Assembly (NCBI GenBank): GCA_028023455.1
Contig: JAQFVV010000003.1
Coordinates: 706,001-770,000 of the forward strand
Length of the DNA: 64,000 nt
Reading direction: 5' to 3'
Source: Epiperipatus broadwayi
Lineage: Eukaryota; Onychophora; Udeonychophora; Euonychophora; Peripatidae
A model generated the notes under the pieces. The model was not told the DNA's origin. It saw only the letters and a list, made by a program, of their open reading frames with translations, and made no database searches. Numbering within the stretch: position 1 is the stretch's first letter; every line of letters starts with the position of its first letter. Below are positions 48,801-61,940 of this stretch, one piece after another. The translations under genes were made by a program, and so were the position numbers.

Positions 48801-50319
48801 GAATTGAAAGGCAATGCTAAAACTAATTAAAGCACATAATATAGAATTATGAATATTTTTTGTATTAAGACTACAATCATTTTAAAGAATAAGTTGAAAT
48901 TGACTTTGAGATGTGATGAACATTGAAAGAAATGATTTTAAGAAAGAGACTAGTTATGACAATTAGATATAGAATTAACAAGTTTGGAAGAATATCATCT
49001 CGCTTGATTCAGGGAAACTGTTTTTGGAAAATGCTTAATGATTATGATAATTTCCAATAAATGTAATTAATAATATTATTTTGTACAGTTTGTGAAAACA
49101 TTATATTTAGCTCAATTACAAATTAAAGTGATATACAATATTAAAGGAATATCTATATATAGAAATAACAAAAGAATACCAAAGAGCTGGTAGTTCATAA
49201 GGAATTTATTTTCTCTCTACATTACCATTAGGATCAGTATATTTATAGCCAACTGTAATTGTATGGAGAAATATTAGGGCTGAATTATGAGATGGGAAAC
49301 GATCATCAGCCCCAAATAAACAAAATATAAAATTGGGTATAAAAGGAAAGAGAATGAGAGATCAGCAAAAACAAAGACTAACTATAAGTTTAACAGCATT
49401 ACAGAAAATAATAATAATCATTTATTATCATAAATTACCAAAAAATAAAATCAATAGTCTACCTTGTGACTGAATTTGAAATGGGTCTACTATAGACCAG
49501 GATAATTATTTAGCCATTGCCAAACTTAGGGTAGCAATACAACACAGTAATTTGGATGCACAAACATAAATGCTAATCCATAAAATATAACAATTAAACC
49601 AAATAATGCTGGAATATTAAATAATGCTGATCATCATCAATGCCTTCTTGCCACTTAGTACCAGTAATGTACTGGCCAACTATACACTTAATTTCTAGTA
49701 ATAAAAACTAAAAATGTTGTGCATGAACGATAAAAGATATCCCTTTGCACCATCCAACATTATAGAGGTAATGAAATCATCATCAATTTGATGGTCATAA
49801 CACTAAACATAAACCCAAATCTATATAACCGATTGTTATGAATAAATCAAACTTAGTGAATAAGAGCTCTGTAGCCATTACTGTGAGCAAATGATAATAC
49901 CAACATATAATAACTTAAATCTAGTTTAGGATTAAATAAATTCATTGGAATAATTTAATAAAATATAAATTTATTAATAACAATAAAATTAACTTAAGGT
50001 CTGTTGAGCATCCTATAAATTCAGCATTCTGATTTTGATTAGAATACAAAAAAAGTGACCACATTGGGATTTACAAATATATATATTGTAACATAATAAA
50101 TGAGTTCAAATAGAAATAACTAAGTAAAGGTTCAAAATATAACACTATCAAGATATTAAGTAAATTATTAATAAATTATTAATAACCAGTATTATATGAA
50201 ATCACGTGAGGTGAGTACACTAGTAATTCAATAAAATATAACTCAGGTATACAGGCAGTAGGTTTTATCCACTTTCATTTCTTGGTTTGATGTTAAGTGC
50301 ATGTTTAAACAAATACTAA
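45871..50319. other. Gene-free AT-rich DNA
   Basis: No gene recognised. A short inverted repeat TTACACCT/AGGTGTAA lies near 47,609-47,649. Confidence 0.5.
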
Positions 50320-50440
50320 GTGAATATGGTCTAGCAGGGCGCCACTAGATTATCTGAATCTAGACACGGTTATATCTGATAACCTTTTACATGTACCGGG
50401 TTTGAATCCCTTCTTGGTACTTTATTTATAATAAAATGGA
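50320..50440 (+). mobile_element. tRNA-derived SINE
   Basis: TGGTCTAGCAGGGCGCC fits an RNA polymerase III box A, and GGGTTTGAATCCC is a perfect T-arm/box B about 60 bases further on. The body is less AT-rich than its surroundings and runs into AT-rich tail sequence. The tRNA-like head and lack of a full cloverleaf point to a SINE of the kind known from cephalopods. The exact right end is uncertain. Confidence 0.72.
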
Positions 50441-53400
50441 AGATTTTGCTTTTTGAGCCATATCACTATATGCACTAATATTTAGGTAAAAGTAAAACCT
50501 CTATAAACCAAAGTGGAGTATACTAGACATAAATCATTTCTCAGATCTTAACATAACAAATGTGTTTCAATATTTTTATAAGTTCACTAGCTCAGATTAT
50601 ATATAACTAATTTAGGATGGCAATTCACTCATCCTTGCATGAAATAGATGATGGGATGTGGTTATAATAATACTAAGAAATCACTAAATATTATAAAATC
50701 AATATTTATTTATGGCCTTTAAACAGTTAAACAGCTCATTAATTAAAACGTTGATGACGATGATGATGATGATAATAATAACGATAATGACAAGGGTTTC
50801 AACTACAGCTCTAGGACTAAGCCTAAACATAAAACTAATTTTTATAAAGAAATTCATAATTATTGCTTAATTTTAGCATATTTACTTATATCTTAAATAA
50901 CTAATATTCAACCATTGATGATGATGAATAATCACACTTAACAAAGACTACACTTAATGAAATATATACGCCTCGTTTAATAAAACAAACTAATATTTAT
51001 TACTACATTTCTAACATATACATAAAAATTTCTAGATAAATATGAAAATTGACATGAATAATAATAATAATAATTGATTATATAACAATCCTCAGATTAA
51101 TTTTAAGTTCTTCCCCCTTTCCCTTCAAATGTATTTTGTATTAAGTTGGACGTCACATTGACCATGATTTTCACTCCATGAGAAAAGTATTTAAAAAAAA
51201 ATATTATCTGCTCATTAGCACACATACTTTAAAAATCCAACATGTAAATAGAATGTAAAAAAAAAATGTTAGTAAAATTGAAAGAGCAAGTTTTAGAAAC
51301 AAGTTTTAAATTATTTTCTCCCCCCTCTCTTCTACCTCTGAAATGCTATACTTAATGAAACAAACTAATCTAATATTCTAACACTACTTGTTACTCCACA
51401 TTCAATCGCAATTATACACATATAAAATATCATTATGTATGTGCGTGTTTTATCCCATGATAACAAAATATTATTTAAAACCAAAATAATAATAATATAT
51501 CAGTTAAAACTAAAATCATAATACCATAAAAAAAAATTGTTTTACACATTAATATTGTAAAATTAATAAACAAATCATTTTCATACATTCAAGATCATTT
51601 ATGAAGCTCAAAGTTATTTTTAGTAAGACATTCTTGTTTTTAATCGATCTGAATAGTCTTTAAAAGTTCTTTAAATAAAATATACCACTTTATTGCTAAA
51701 ATGTTTATTAAGACTGATATCATAAAGAAAATAGATATAAAAAGTCATATTACCGATCTTTTGTTTGTGGCGAATTTCCAAGGGTTCAAACTTGTCTATA
51801 TTTCTGCAGCTACTATTTCTGTTTTATGTGGGAACAATCTCTTTCTTGAGGTGTATAACTATTTAATGATGATGACTCTATTGAGGTTATTTGCTTTAGT
51901 GGACAATTTGGAAATCATTATATTAAATTTTCTTCTCTTCCTGTCAAGCATGTGGATGAAATACAGCAGTTGTTTTCCCATTTGTAAATTTTCTTGAGTT
52001 TAAAATCAGTTGTTGTAACAATTAATTGGACTTGATGATTAATATTTATCAGTAGATTAATTCATCTTCTTTGAATGCAGGTGAATGCTTTCTTCCTTCT
52101 ATTAAAAACATCTTATTTATCTGGTCAGTTGAAAGGTGTAGAATATTATTTTAGACACATCTTTTCTTTCCTATGTGATGTGCAGCTTCCTCCAGATGGT
52201 CCGGCAAATGGGACATACATATAATTTTTCTAGCCTGCCATTTCTTATATTTTCAACATTCAAATTTGATAGTTTAATAATCTGAATCAATCACAATAAT
52301 AATCTATAATAATTCAAGACAGCTTTTTATATCCAATTTTTAGCTACCTTAACCAATCAGAGATAGCATCACTTGCTATTTTTGGACAAATTTGTTTTAA
52401 TTAGATCTCTAATTTATTTTCAACCAAAGTATTTTTCAACTGAAAAGTTTAATCCTTTTTCCAGACACTTTTGTTTTAAAAAAAAAATAGACTCAATCCT
52501 TATTTCCTTTCTTTTCTTTTTTTTTTTCTTTTTTAACATCCAGGTAACACTTCAAATCTTTGAGCTTCCTTCTTTAGATCTTGATAAGACAATTTCAAAA
52601 ATTATAGTTCTGACCCATTATAAGCTTCCAAAGTGAAAAACAATTATTTACAAAAAAAAATTGCTACAAAGATTGATATCTGATTAAACAGATTTCCTCT
52701 TTTAACAAACAATTGTACAAAAAAAATAATTTAACAGATTTAATACTTCCTTTTCTTTCAATATTTAGGAAATGTAAAATTTTGTATGTAATGTACACAC
52801 ATCCTTCATTCTTTCAAATCATTCATAAACTAACCTTAAATAATATAATTGCTAGCTTAGTAATTATAACCCAATTATTTAATTAAATCTGTAACTTTTA
52901 AATCCCACTTATAATTAAAGAAAAGCAAAATAGAAGTATAGAATAAAATGTTAGAATTGATCAAGCATAGCTTAGTTTTAAAGAAAGTTAAAATGTTGAA
53001 TATTTGAAATATAAAACAAATAAATAATTTACACATACATTGCCTATATGTATGCATTATAACTTTGCTTTTTAACAGAAAATTTAAATATTAAATAGTT
53101 TAAATGTGTGTATTACCTTTCTATCAACACACAAACAAATAAAGCATATAATTGTTGACCCATTCTCTTTCTGTTTAAAGCTTTTGAAATTTTGATCTGG
53201 AAGGGTTTGAACTTGGATGCCCTACAGCTTCTTTTATGGTTATATAAAAATGTGATGATGATTTTTGGTTTACCTTTTCTACATGCACATTACTATAAAT
53301 TTGGCTAGTGACCAAATTGTAATGGCACAATATAGATTTATGTAAAACACCTATATATCAACAAACAGTTGTGTCTGTATAATATAAGATGAACATATTC

Positions 53401-56400
53401 AAATTGTCATAGATTTATTAAAAAAATTCATTTTGACAATTCATAAAGTATGACTGGTTTTAATATATATGTGCCTATGTGGCATGCATCTGTATAAGTA
53501 CAAAGATGTGTTGTAACATATTAGAATTATCATAAAAAATCAATCCTTTTTAATAATACATAAATAATTAATTTTAACATGTGTGTGTACACATAAAAAT
53601 ATTATACACACTGGCATTTATATCCTAGAATATTTTATTTATCAAAAATAATAAACTTATTAAACTATGTTATATTTTCACAAGACATAATTAATTCCAT
53701 GTTGAAAAAATATATAAACTGCACATGTATGTATGTATTATTGTTATCCATCTACATATCAATATAAAGCTGAGTGCACTTTCAATGAAGTTCACCATAA
53801 TGATAGCTCATAGTAATGAGTGATTATTCCCATTTAAAACTGGTTGCATTCTAAATGAGATAAAATTGTGAAATATTTATGTATGTCTAGGAAAACATCA
53901 AACCATTTCTTTTGGGGGGAAAAGCTTTTAATTCTCTAAGAGGTGTTAATTGTGAAATCAATTCTTTCCTGACTTTTCAAAAATTTTATAAATAAATATT
54001 TAAATCAAGTCATCACAAAGGCTATGGAAGAATATTATTCATGGGCTATAAAAATCATGAGCATTGTCATCACTGTAGTAACAGTTTGTTTGAAAGTAAT
54101 GTTTGCACAAAAACATGAATCTGGGCTTTCCAAATAATTAAATATTCTGTGGACTATGTTACTGTCATGCTGAATAATATTGGAATAAAGTCAATATCAT
54201 GATATAGTATGTTAATGATGCATGCTGCCTCACACTCTGTCAGTGCAGTTAATAACTTGATAAAATCTTTTGTTAATTTCCTGACAATAAAGTCTTTCAA
54301 TGATAAGAAAAAAATGTAAATTGTGATTTGGCCAATCATGTACCATAATTTTAATTATTAATTGTTTAATTTTTGTGTTAATAACACAATTATATAAATA
54401 ATGCTGCATTTCCATAAGGAAAGAAGATTTTGAAGTGGAAATATGGTCATCAAATATATTACTTACAAAACTTACAATAAATTATTGCAGTAGTCACTGG
54501 TAAGTTCAGATATGTGTTAACCTATCTCAAAATGACCATAATTGGTTATAACAACTTTTATTCTCTCATCTGTATTTAATACTCCAGCTTATGTGATTTA
54601 GAGTAGAGTTAAATTAACAAATTTGAAAATTGAAGTTCATGGATCAAAGCTCAACTATCACTTCTGATGTTGTCACATGATCTCTTGAGAGACTAACTAT
54701 TCATTTATAATGAGCACCTTCACCACTTTTGAATCTACCAATCTAGAAATAATATAAGCAATTCGGAAGTTTTAAACACCAATGCTCCAGTTTAGTGGAT
54801 ATTAGCAATTTGTTGTTTTTTTTTAAATTCATGTACAATATTTTTCTTCTAAGCTTATGAAATTGACAATATTTTCAAAAAAGACTATTCTTTCTGCCCT
54901 GCATAGTGTATCATAGTGATAGTATGGTAGGCTCAGAGTGTAAGGTTTACCTCCAGATAGGCAACATTTTTTTTAAAAAAGAAAGAGCTAAGATTACCTG
55001 AATGGAATTGTTAAATGATCAATCTGGCAATAGGGAACTCGAACCTCATATGATTTTTTTAGTAATTCATCTTATCTATTTACTATTACCAGCGCTACAT
55101 AGTTTCGAAATTTATAGAATGATCATGTGATTGATGTTCCTGTTATTTTGTCTACGTTAAATATTTAAAACGAAGTTTGTACATTGTTTTAAATTATTAT
55201 GTCATAGACAGTTTTGAATTTTTTATAGCAATGTAAAAGCTTGATTATATTTGAAGGAAGGCAAGTACTTTAAAGTGATTTTGTATTGTTTTAAACAATA
55301 TATACATTTAAATTCTTTTGTTTAAACATCAGTTGTTGCGGTCTATTCCAATCATAATTGCTTGAAGTTTAACGATGGAACACTGCTGTCCTCTTTTGTG
55401 TGAAATTTAAAATAAATGTAAATTAACTTTTGTCTGAAGGAAAATTTAAAAACCACATTTATTAGTTTACAAATAATATTCCTCGTTTTAATGGATAGAG
55501 TTTGTAAAATAAAATTTAAAGCCAAAGCAAATGATAATGGATTATTTTAGTAAACTTATAATATAAAATATAAATTGCGTTATAAAAGTGTAATTTTCGT
55601 TTTTGACCACATAAAGCTCTTATGAATTTGCTCTACTAAACTACAGGCAAAGAGTTTTCTATTTCTTTTTTTTTTTAATATTGCAGTAGAATACCGTTTA
55701 TAACGTTCTGTCTTTACTTCTGTTATGTAATTATAGATTCACATTATTATCTGTAACATTACAGTGCATTACCACAGGCAGATGATTATTTCTAGAAAGA
55801 CCTGTTTAACTTCAAAGACACTAATAGTAGTTTACCTACTGTTAGCACACTTCATATGAGTAATGTGGTGGAGATCTTTCATTTGCAATCTGGAATTTTT
55901 TTTTTGTTGGGAATCAATTCATAAACATATGCTCATCTGTATGCTAAGCTATTACTTAGGCTAGTGACCACTAAAATAAATTGAATTAATTTATAATTGG
56001 AATGATTTTATAAACATATAACATTGTTAAAACAGATAAGATTATATTAAACTACATCTAGGAGTTAGTTTATCTGCCTGCTATATCAATGTCCTAATTT
56101 TCAAATTTGAATGTTTTTGAAAATATCCAAATAATTTGATACATTTTTCAGTCAGTTAGTTCATTACCCTAGATAGCCATCTAATTATTCACCAAAAAAA
56201 TGGGTAATTAGTTAGCTAATTTTATTTATCAAGCAATGCAAGAAAGAAAAAGTACTAAAACTCAAATCAATTTTTATGTTTTTAAATGGAGATATTTTTG
56301 AATGAATTTTGATTTGTAGTAGCACTGCTTAAGATTGTTCTAGATTTACCTCTACATAATTATTTTATCACATTCTTTGTTTAATAGGGGGTGGTTAACC

Positions 56401-56695
56401 TTTTTGAATAGGCAAATCACATTTTTGAATATTTTATAAGAACTACAAAGAAAATATAAAAGCTATTAACCATTTTGAAAGTGCAAATTACATTTTTGAA
56501 TGCGATGGAGACCACAGGTGACTACTCAAAAGTTTATTTTATAAAAAAAATTAAGATACCCAAAGGAAATATAAAAGCTAATATATATTTTTAATAGATT
56601 AATGTGAAAATAACAATATAGATAGATCTTACTAAATCCAATCTCTACATAGTTGAATTCAGTGCTTTTATGACAATCTAATATTATTTATGATT
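50441..56695. other. Gene-free AT-rich DNA
   Basis: No gene recognised. It includes a GATGATGAT/AATAAT microsatellite at about 50,750-50,790, an AATAAT tract near 51,057-51,075 and cryptic TGTG/TATA simple sequence near 53,450-53,740. The 98-codon frame at 51701-51997 shows hydrophobic stretches but no family motif and is probably a chance frame. Confidence 0.5.
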
Positions 56696-56696
56696 A

Positions 56697-56721
56697 TATA
56701 TCATCATCATCATCATCATCA

Positions 56722-56762
<41 letters not shown>

Positions 56763-56763
56763 T
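56697..56763. repeat. (ATC)n(ATT)n compound microsatellite
   Basis: About nine ATC followed by about thirteen ATT triplets. The Asn/Asp-rich frame on the minus strand is an artefact. Confidence 0.97.
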
Positions 56764-57039
56764 ATTAAAACAAAAATAATCAGTGGTACTGATAAAGCAA
56801 GATACTTTGACATTTCTAAAAGCAAATACTGCAAATTTATGTTTTTTCTCCTAAATATAAGTTTATAAAATGTGTAAACTAGATATAATCTCTTCAAAGC
56901 TTGAATGGAAAACAGGTTTAATATTTAAAAAAACTATTAAAATCTAAGATTGATATAACATTTTTTAGTAAAAGGAGATTGTGTGATGTTATATCTGTCA
57001 TAAAGTCTAGTTTAGTATAGTTTAATCTGGGAACTTCTC

Positions 57040-58345
57040 AATGAAAAGTGTAATAATGTTAAATATTGGTTTGCCTAATGGTACCTATGCTCATTTATTA
57101 TTATAAATGATCCAACATTAAAATCAGAGTATTTGTTTCTTGGAAATTTTAATGCATATGTTAGTAGAAATAGAAGGCTTTGATACAAATATTGTAAATT
57201 ATGGCAATGGCACTGCAAATTTAAATGATGTGCTGCTATTGAATTTTGCATAATACTGCATATGGTCTAACTACCATAAACACTTTGTTTAAGTAGAAAA
57301 ATCCTATTAAGAAGCATAATTGCTTATATTCAAATCTATGGCATCTAATAAATAATATGATAGTCTATAGTCAGAATAAAGGAATAATCCATAATTACAC
57401 AAGCTTTTACTATGGTGTATTGTTGGTTCAAATGATATATAATTGTATTAAAAAGTACATCATTTTGAATTAAGAATTATGATTGGTTTTCTAATAATGA
57501 TCATTATTATTAGTTATGATTAAAAAAACTTACAGTATATTCTGCTTTGCAAAATAAGAAGTTTTAAAAAGTAATGGTGGATTAAAACAGCAAAAGAAAT
57601 ATAGACTTTTGATGATTATGATCACTTTAAATCTTTTTTGATGCATTAAAACTAAAATATGAGCCTTAATAAGAGTATCATAAACATAATAAATCTATGA
57701 GTCACACTCACTTATTTGATGATAATGATATTTTGGAATAAATGGGAAGACTATTTTGATCATCTTTTGAATAATGTTACAATAACTGAATTGATGACTT
57801 AATGATAAATTAATTTTATTTACTTATTTAGAATTGAACAAAGATTTTCAGCATAGAGAAGTTAAAAGCTTTTTGTAATCTTAAAAATAATAAGACTGCA
57901 AATAACAAGGAAAAGTTTTTAGGTATATTCAAAATTGTTGGAATAATTTAGTAATATATAAATTCATGAAGTTGTATAATCTGATCTTAATGATGCTTCT
58001 ATTGTTCTAATTTTAGAATTAAAATAACAAATATTGCAAATATTAATATTATTATCCTCTGCAGAAAAGTTATTTTCAATTATTTTCTCGAATAAGTTGT
58101 AACCAGTCATAGATAAAAATTTACTCAAGACTTAATATGGTTTTACAGTGGAATAAAGATCTATAAATATGTCTTTTGATGCCAGACAAATGCAAGAAAA
58201 ATGTTGGAAACAAAAGATTTATTCATATATTGTCTTTATTTATTTAGTTATCAAGACATATGATTCAATCAAACAAGTCTATGATACTATTTAAAATTAA
58301 TTCCTAAACATTACACGAACACTGTATGAAGAGTTTTGCCTGTTT
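57040..58345 (+). pseudogene. Broken LINE with APE endonuclease and RT (jockey/CR1-like)
   Basis: Remnant of a non-LTR retrotransposon. The APE-type endonuclease nicks target DNA and the RT copies the RNA. Endonuclease landmarks: FLGNFNAYVSRNR near 57,137 (GDFNARVG-like), a NYGNGTANLND segment near 57,198, LLLNFA-type sequence and SNLWHLINNMIV near 57,330 (family SKHWHLIDYVIV, Asp changed to Asn). Linker: SFCNLKNNKTANNKE near 57,870. RT: SAEKLFSIIF near 58,060, then LLKT...YGF and DARQMQEKCWKQKIYS near 58,180. FIYLVIKTYDSIK near 58,235 stands for the FVDLTKAFD block. The rest of the RT is missing or unreadable. Many stops and shifts; inactive. The clade is uncertain. Confidence 0.82.
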
Positions 58346-59368
58346 AAAATTAATTGTTTGTCTCCCAGCATTTATTCATGTTACATATCTTCTATTTAAT
58401 GGAATTAGAAGAAATTTTATTATATAGGTAGAAAATTTGAGACATAAAAAAAAAAACACTAGTGGTAAACAGCCATGTATTTATAATGATTTTACAATAT
58501 ATATGCATAAGAATAATGTCTAAGTCAGTTGATCTACGTTTTTATGGTAATTTTGTAGCAAAAATAAATTAATAAAAATTTTGAAGTGAAAGGCTTATGA
58601 AATTGATGATATATAATTCTTTGAGAGTTATTATAAGTAATTGAAAGATTTTTTAAGATTTACTATTGGATTACAATAATATAAGTTTTTATGGTTGTTA
58701 ATACTTTACAATTGACGTATAGATAATCATAGTTTGAGTGAGTTAAAAGTTTATTAATGTAAAATTTGAATACATAATTAAAAAATAATTTTAGGAATTC
58801 ATCAAAATTTGTTCATATGCTTATTAAAAGTATAATTTTTTTTGAAAATGTCAAAAGTCTGGCCACCCAGAAAAGTTTTAGTGGCCACAGTATTTATAAG
58901 TATGCAAAGGCAGAAAAAATATTTGTCTTATAAATTAGGATTGTTATGAGAGGTTTATTGAAAAGTTCTTTCTTAGGTTAATATTTAGATAAAATTAAGG
59001 AAAGTTGCCAGTTTTATAAAAAATTATTTTGATGGAGAAGCAGAAAAAAAGTTATGGAAGATCTGCAGATAAATTATGATCTAATAATATTAAGTAGTAG
59101 AATAAGTTAATATTGGAATAATACAGATGATTATGAACTCCACATTCAATTAAAATAACTGTATTATAAAATAGTCTATTTGACTATTAAAAAATTTTGA
59201 TAATCTGAGTATATACCAGATTTCTTTTATCTTTGAATATTTTATGGTACTATGAAGGGATTATTAAAAGTTTATGATTTTTAATTATTTGGAGAAATAT
59301 AATATATGGGTTTTGGAAATTTAAGAGAGAAGATGGGATTTATTTTGTAGAAATTTCTTTTTGTTTCA
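58346..59368. other. Unassigned AT-rich DNA between LINE and NUMT
   Basis: No convincing gene. A GGCCACCCAGAAAAG/TTTTAGTGGCCAC stretch near 58,861-58,888 suggests an old inverted repeat. Confidence 0.4.
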
Positions 59369-59605
59369 ATTATATTTATTATTGTTAGGGTATTTCTTTT
59401 TATTTTAGTTTGGGTACATTTATTATCATTACTATTAAGATTGGAATTTTATTAAGTTAAATATTTTTGAGATTATGATTATTGGGATATTAATGTTGGA
59501 CATAGACTTTAACTTTTACAACTTATGAGATAGGTGTCTTAAGTTATCTGTATTAGTATCATTGATTATGAGACTACTAATATAGTATATGGAAGTTTGA
59601 GACTG
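59369..59605 (+). pseudogene. nad4L: NUMT: mitochondrial nad4L
   Basis: Nuclear copy of NADH dehydrogenase subunit 4L, a small membrane subunit of complex I. In the mitochondrial code it reads FLFILVWVHLLSLLLRLEF near 59,390, matching the conserved HLL.LLLSLE helix. After a shift, a TFTTYEIG-like segment occurs near 59,515 and LSVLVSLIMRLL near 59,538, matching the ALGLSLLVSLIR end. Stops and frameshifts are present. nad4 follows immediately on the same strand, as in mitochondria. Confidence 0.75.
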
Positions 59606-59610
59606 AAACC

Positions 59611-60655
59611 ATGTTAGAGATTTTATTTATTTTTTATGGTTTTGTTATTAATGTGTGGATTAAAAATGACTAAGTAAATTATATGCATAGTAGTATGACT
59701 GTAATTAGGGCTTTTTTTTTGGAACTTAAGTTAAAAGTAAATTTATGTCCAACTAATTACAGGTTGAATTAAGTGTGGATATGCATTTGATACCTTCACT
59801 TATGGTGATTGTATGACTACGAGTTTTAATATTAACTGCTAATTTAAAAATTATTTTTTAAAAAATATATTTTTTTGGTTGCATGATTTTGTTGTGTAGT
59901 TTTGATTTATACATATATGCCTTCATATATTTTAATATTTTATGTAGTGATTGAGTTTTATTTTTAATTATAGATTGGATATATCAAAACTGAATAGCTT
60001 TCAGATCTGATTATTTTATATAGTGTTTGCCTTTTTTACTGTGTTAGTTGAAATTATTAGAATGTGTTGATAGATAACAACTTTATATTTAGAAAATACA
60101 TGATATTTTATTGAATTATATATATATATATATGTTATCATTTATTGAAAAATTACCTATGTATATTATATATATTTGCTGCCAAAGGCATATGTGGAGA
60201 TGCCATTTTCAAGTTCAATCATTTAAGCAATGGTATTATTAAAGTTGTATGATTATTCAGTTTTTTAGAAATTTTAAAAGTATCCCTTACAAATTTGGTG
60301 CATTTTTTATTAGAATGGATTTATTTGGGGTAGAAATTTTTGAAAATGAAGAATTACTCATAAGTGATATTCATCAGGATTATCTATTTTGCTAAAAGGT
60401 TTTTTTTATGTGAATGATTCTTTCCATACAATGGTGGTTGGGAAAGGGTTAATAAATTTGTTTCTAAGATTAAGATTATATTGGTTTTTATTGATTATTG
60501 TTAATAGAGAAGCTGCTCCTTTTAATTTACTGAGTGAAATTGCAATTATTAATTCATTAATGTTACAAAATTTAATTTGCTTTGTAATAATTTTTTTAAT
60601 TTTTTTTTATAGGTGTCGTTTATAAAATATATTTTTATTCATTTTCTCAAGGAAA
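59611..60655 (+). pseudogene. nad4: NUMT: mitochondrial nad4
   Basis: Nuclear copy of NADH dehydrogenase subunit 4, a proton-pumping membrane subunit of complex I. Landmarks in order: start MLEILFIF at 59611, SVDMHLIPSLMVIVWLRVLM near 59,772 (family GVD...S..L..LS.WI..LM) and the GYIKTEWLSDLIILYS stretch near 59,979 (GYQPERLQA..YL.YT). LPKAYVEMPFSSSII follows near 60,180, with the invariant LPKAHVEAP block. Then come VGKGLINLF near 60,436, LLSEIAIINSLM near 60,526 and a YSFSQGK end near 60,635 (family YT/SQHG). The gene is nearly full length but carries frameshifts and TAA/TAG stops. It is more diverged than the NUMT at the left edge. Confidence 0.86.
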
Positions 60656-61150
60656 ATTATTATGATAATTAATTATATAAAAATAATTGAGAAAAGGAAT
60701 TTGCGCTATCAATAATGCATTTGATTCCGTTAAATTTGTTAGCAATAAAACCTGAAATAATTATAAAATATTCATTTAGTTTTTAAGTGGAAATTAAATG
60801 TATTATATACTATATGAATATTAATTAACGCTCTGAAGGCTTTTAGTTTTTATAACTTATTGAATTATTTTTGAATTATGAATTCAAAAGGATATTATTT
60901 CGTTTATAGTGAGCTATAAATTTAAACGTCAAAAATAAATTTTCTATATTTATTTATGAACATGTGTTACTATTGTTAAGATTATTAATTTAAGTGAAGA
61001 TAAGTTGGAGATAGATGATTCCATTATTAATTAAAAGTAAACAATATAAATGAAGGACCAATAAAGTACTTTATTGACCAAGTTTTCTAGTCAGTGACTT
61101 CTGTTGGCTGTGTGTTTTTTTAGGAAATAAAAATTGATTAAATATTGTTA
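60656..61150. other. Unassigned AT-rich DNA inside NUMT region
   Basis: In molluscan mitochondria tRNA-His and nad5 lie next to nad4, but I could not recognise them here. Confidence 0.4.
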
Positions 61151-61154
61151 TTAT

Positions 61155-61335
61155 GATGTTATATATTTTATGATGTTGAATATTGTTGCTGTTCCTTTTA
61201 TTTTAATTAACTGAGTGAAAATTTAAGTTCGATTAATATATTTTTAATGATAACTGTTCAGAATTTATTACTGCTTAATTATTAGCTAAATTTAAATTTA
61301 ATTTTAGTGTTAAGATTAATCCTAAGAGTAGTAGT
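61155..61335 (+). pseudogene. nad4: Second nad4 fragment (NUMT)
   Basis: NIVAVPF near 61,182, then LSENLSSINIFLM and a QNLLLLN stretch, parallel REAAPF, LLSEIAIINSLM and LQNLICF of the copy above (family NMAAPP.LNLLSEI). This suggests a duplicated or second inserted 3' piece of nad4. It is short and diverged, so the call is tentative. Confidence 0.5.
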
Positions 61336-61452
61336 TAGAAGATCTTAGTATATTAAATCATTTGATATTACAGAAGTAAATAGCTTATTCATATTATCAG
61401 TCACATAGAATAAATAATTATTGTGATTATAATTACTGATAATGTTTGACAG

Positions 61453-61564
61453 CCAATTAGATGTAATAATGACTGCACAAAACCTCATTTCAAAAACACA
61501 AGCCAAAAATACGAGAAAAAGATGGATCACCACCTTCTTCTCTACTTAAATTTATATATAAATA
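61453..61564 (+). promoter_or_regulatory. CCAAT plus TATA-like promoter layout, copy 1
   Basis: A CCAAT box (61453-61457) lies about 100 bp upstream of TATATATAAATA (61553-61564), followed by AGCCAGACTC. The layout resembles the U3 promoter of an LTR or another RNA polymerase II core promoter. No downstream gene is seen. Confidence 0.35.
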
Positions 61565-61825
61565 AGCCAGACTCAAGAATTCTAAATTAAGAGCATGAAT
61601 CTTAAAATCCTTTCACATTTAATTCATTAAATATTATATTTAAATATTATATGTATATAAACAATGTGAAATCTTTCAATTTACTATGAAGCAATTTTCA
61701 AATCTAATTAAATGATAATAACAAATGTAAATATATTAAATTTATTAAGCACAAGCAGATGTTATAATAATAATGTGAAAGCTAAAACTTTCAACAGTTG
61801 TGCCTTAAAAATGCTTATGTGACAG

Positions 61826-61940
61826 CCAATCAGATGTAATAATGACTGCATGTGGAACTCTCAATTCAAAAACACAAGCCAAAAATATGAGAAAAAGATG
61901 AAACACCACCTTCTTCTCTACTTAAATTTATATATAAATA
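61826..61940 (+). promoter_or_regulatory. CCAAT plus TATA-like promoter layout, copy 2
   Basis: Same arrangement as copy 1: CCAAT at 61826-61830 and TATATAAATAGGCC from 61931. Conservation of both boxes between copies supports a functional origin. Confidence 0.35.

Noticed and set aside
49500-49920. Possible minus-strand cox3 NUMT (a W..RDI-like word and hydrophobic frames)
   Set aside because: Only one short word fits, no other cox3 landmarks line up in order, and AT-rich DNA easily yields hydrophobic translations.
51701-51997. 98-codon + strand frame as a membrane protein
   Set aside because: No recognisable domain, no supporting exon structure; consistent with chance.
56694-56897. Asn/Asp-rich protein on the minus strand
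   Set aside because: Its distinctive part is the translation of the (ATC)n(ATT)n microsatellite; the rest has no family motif.
60656-61150. tRNA-His and nad5 next to the nad4 NUMT
   Set aside because: Expected from mitochondrial order but no cloverleaf or nad5 motif could be read.
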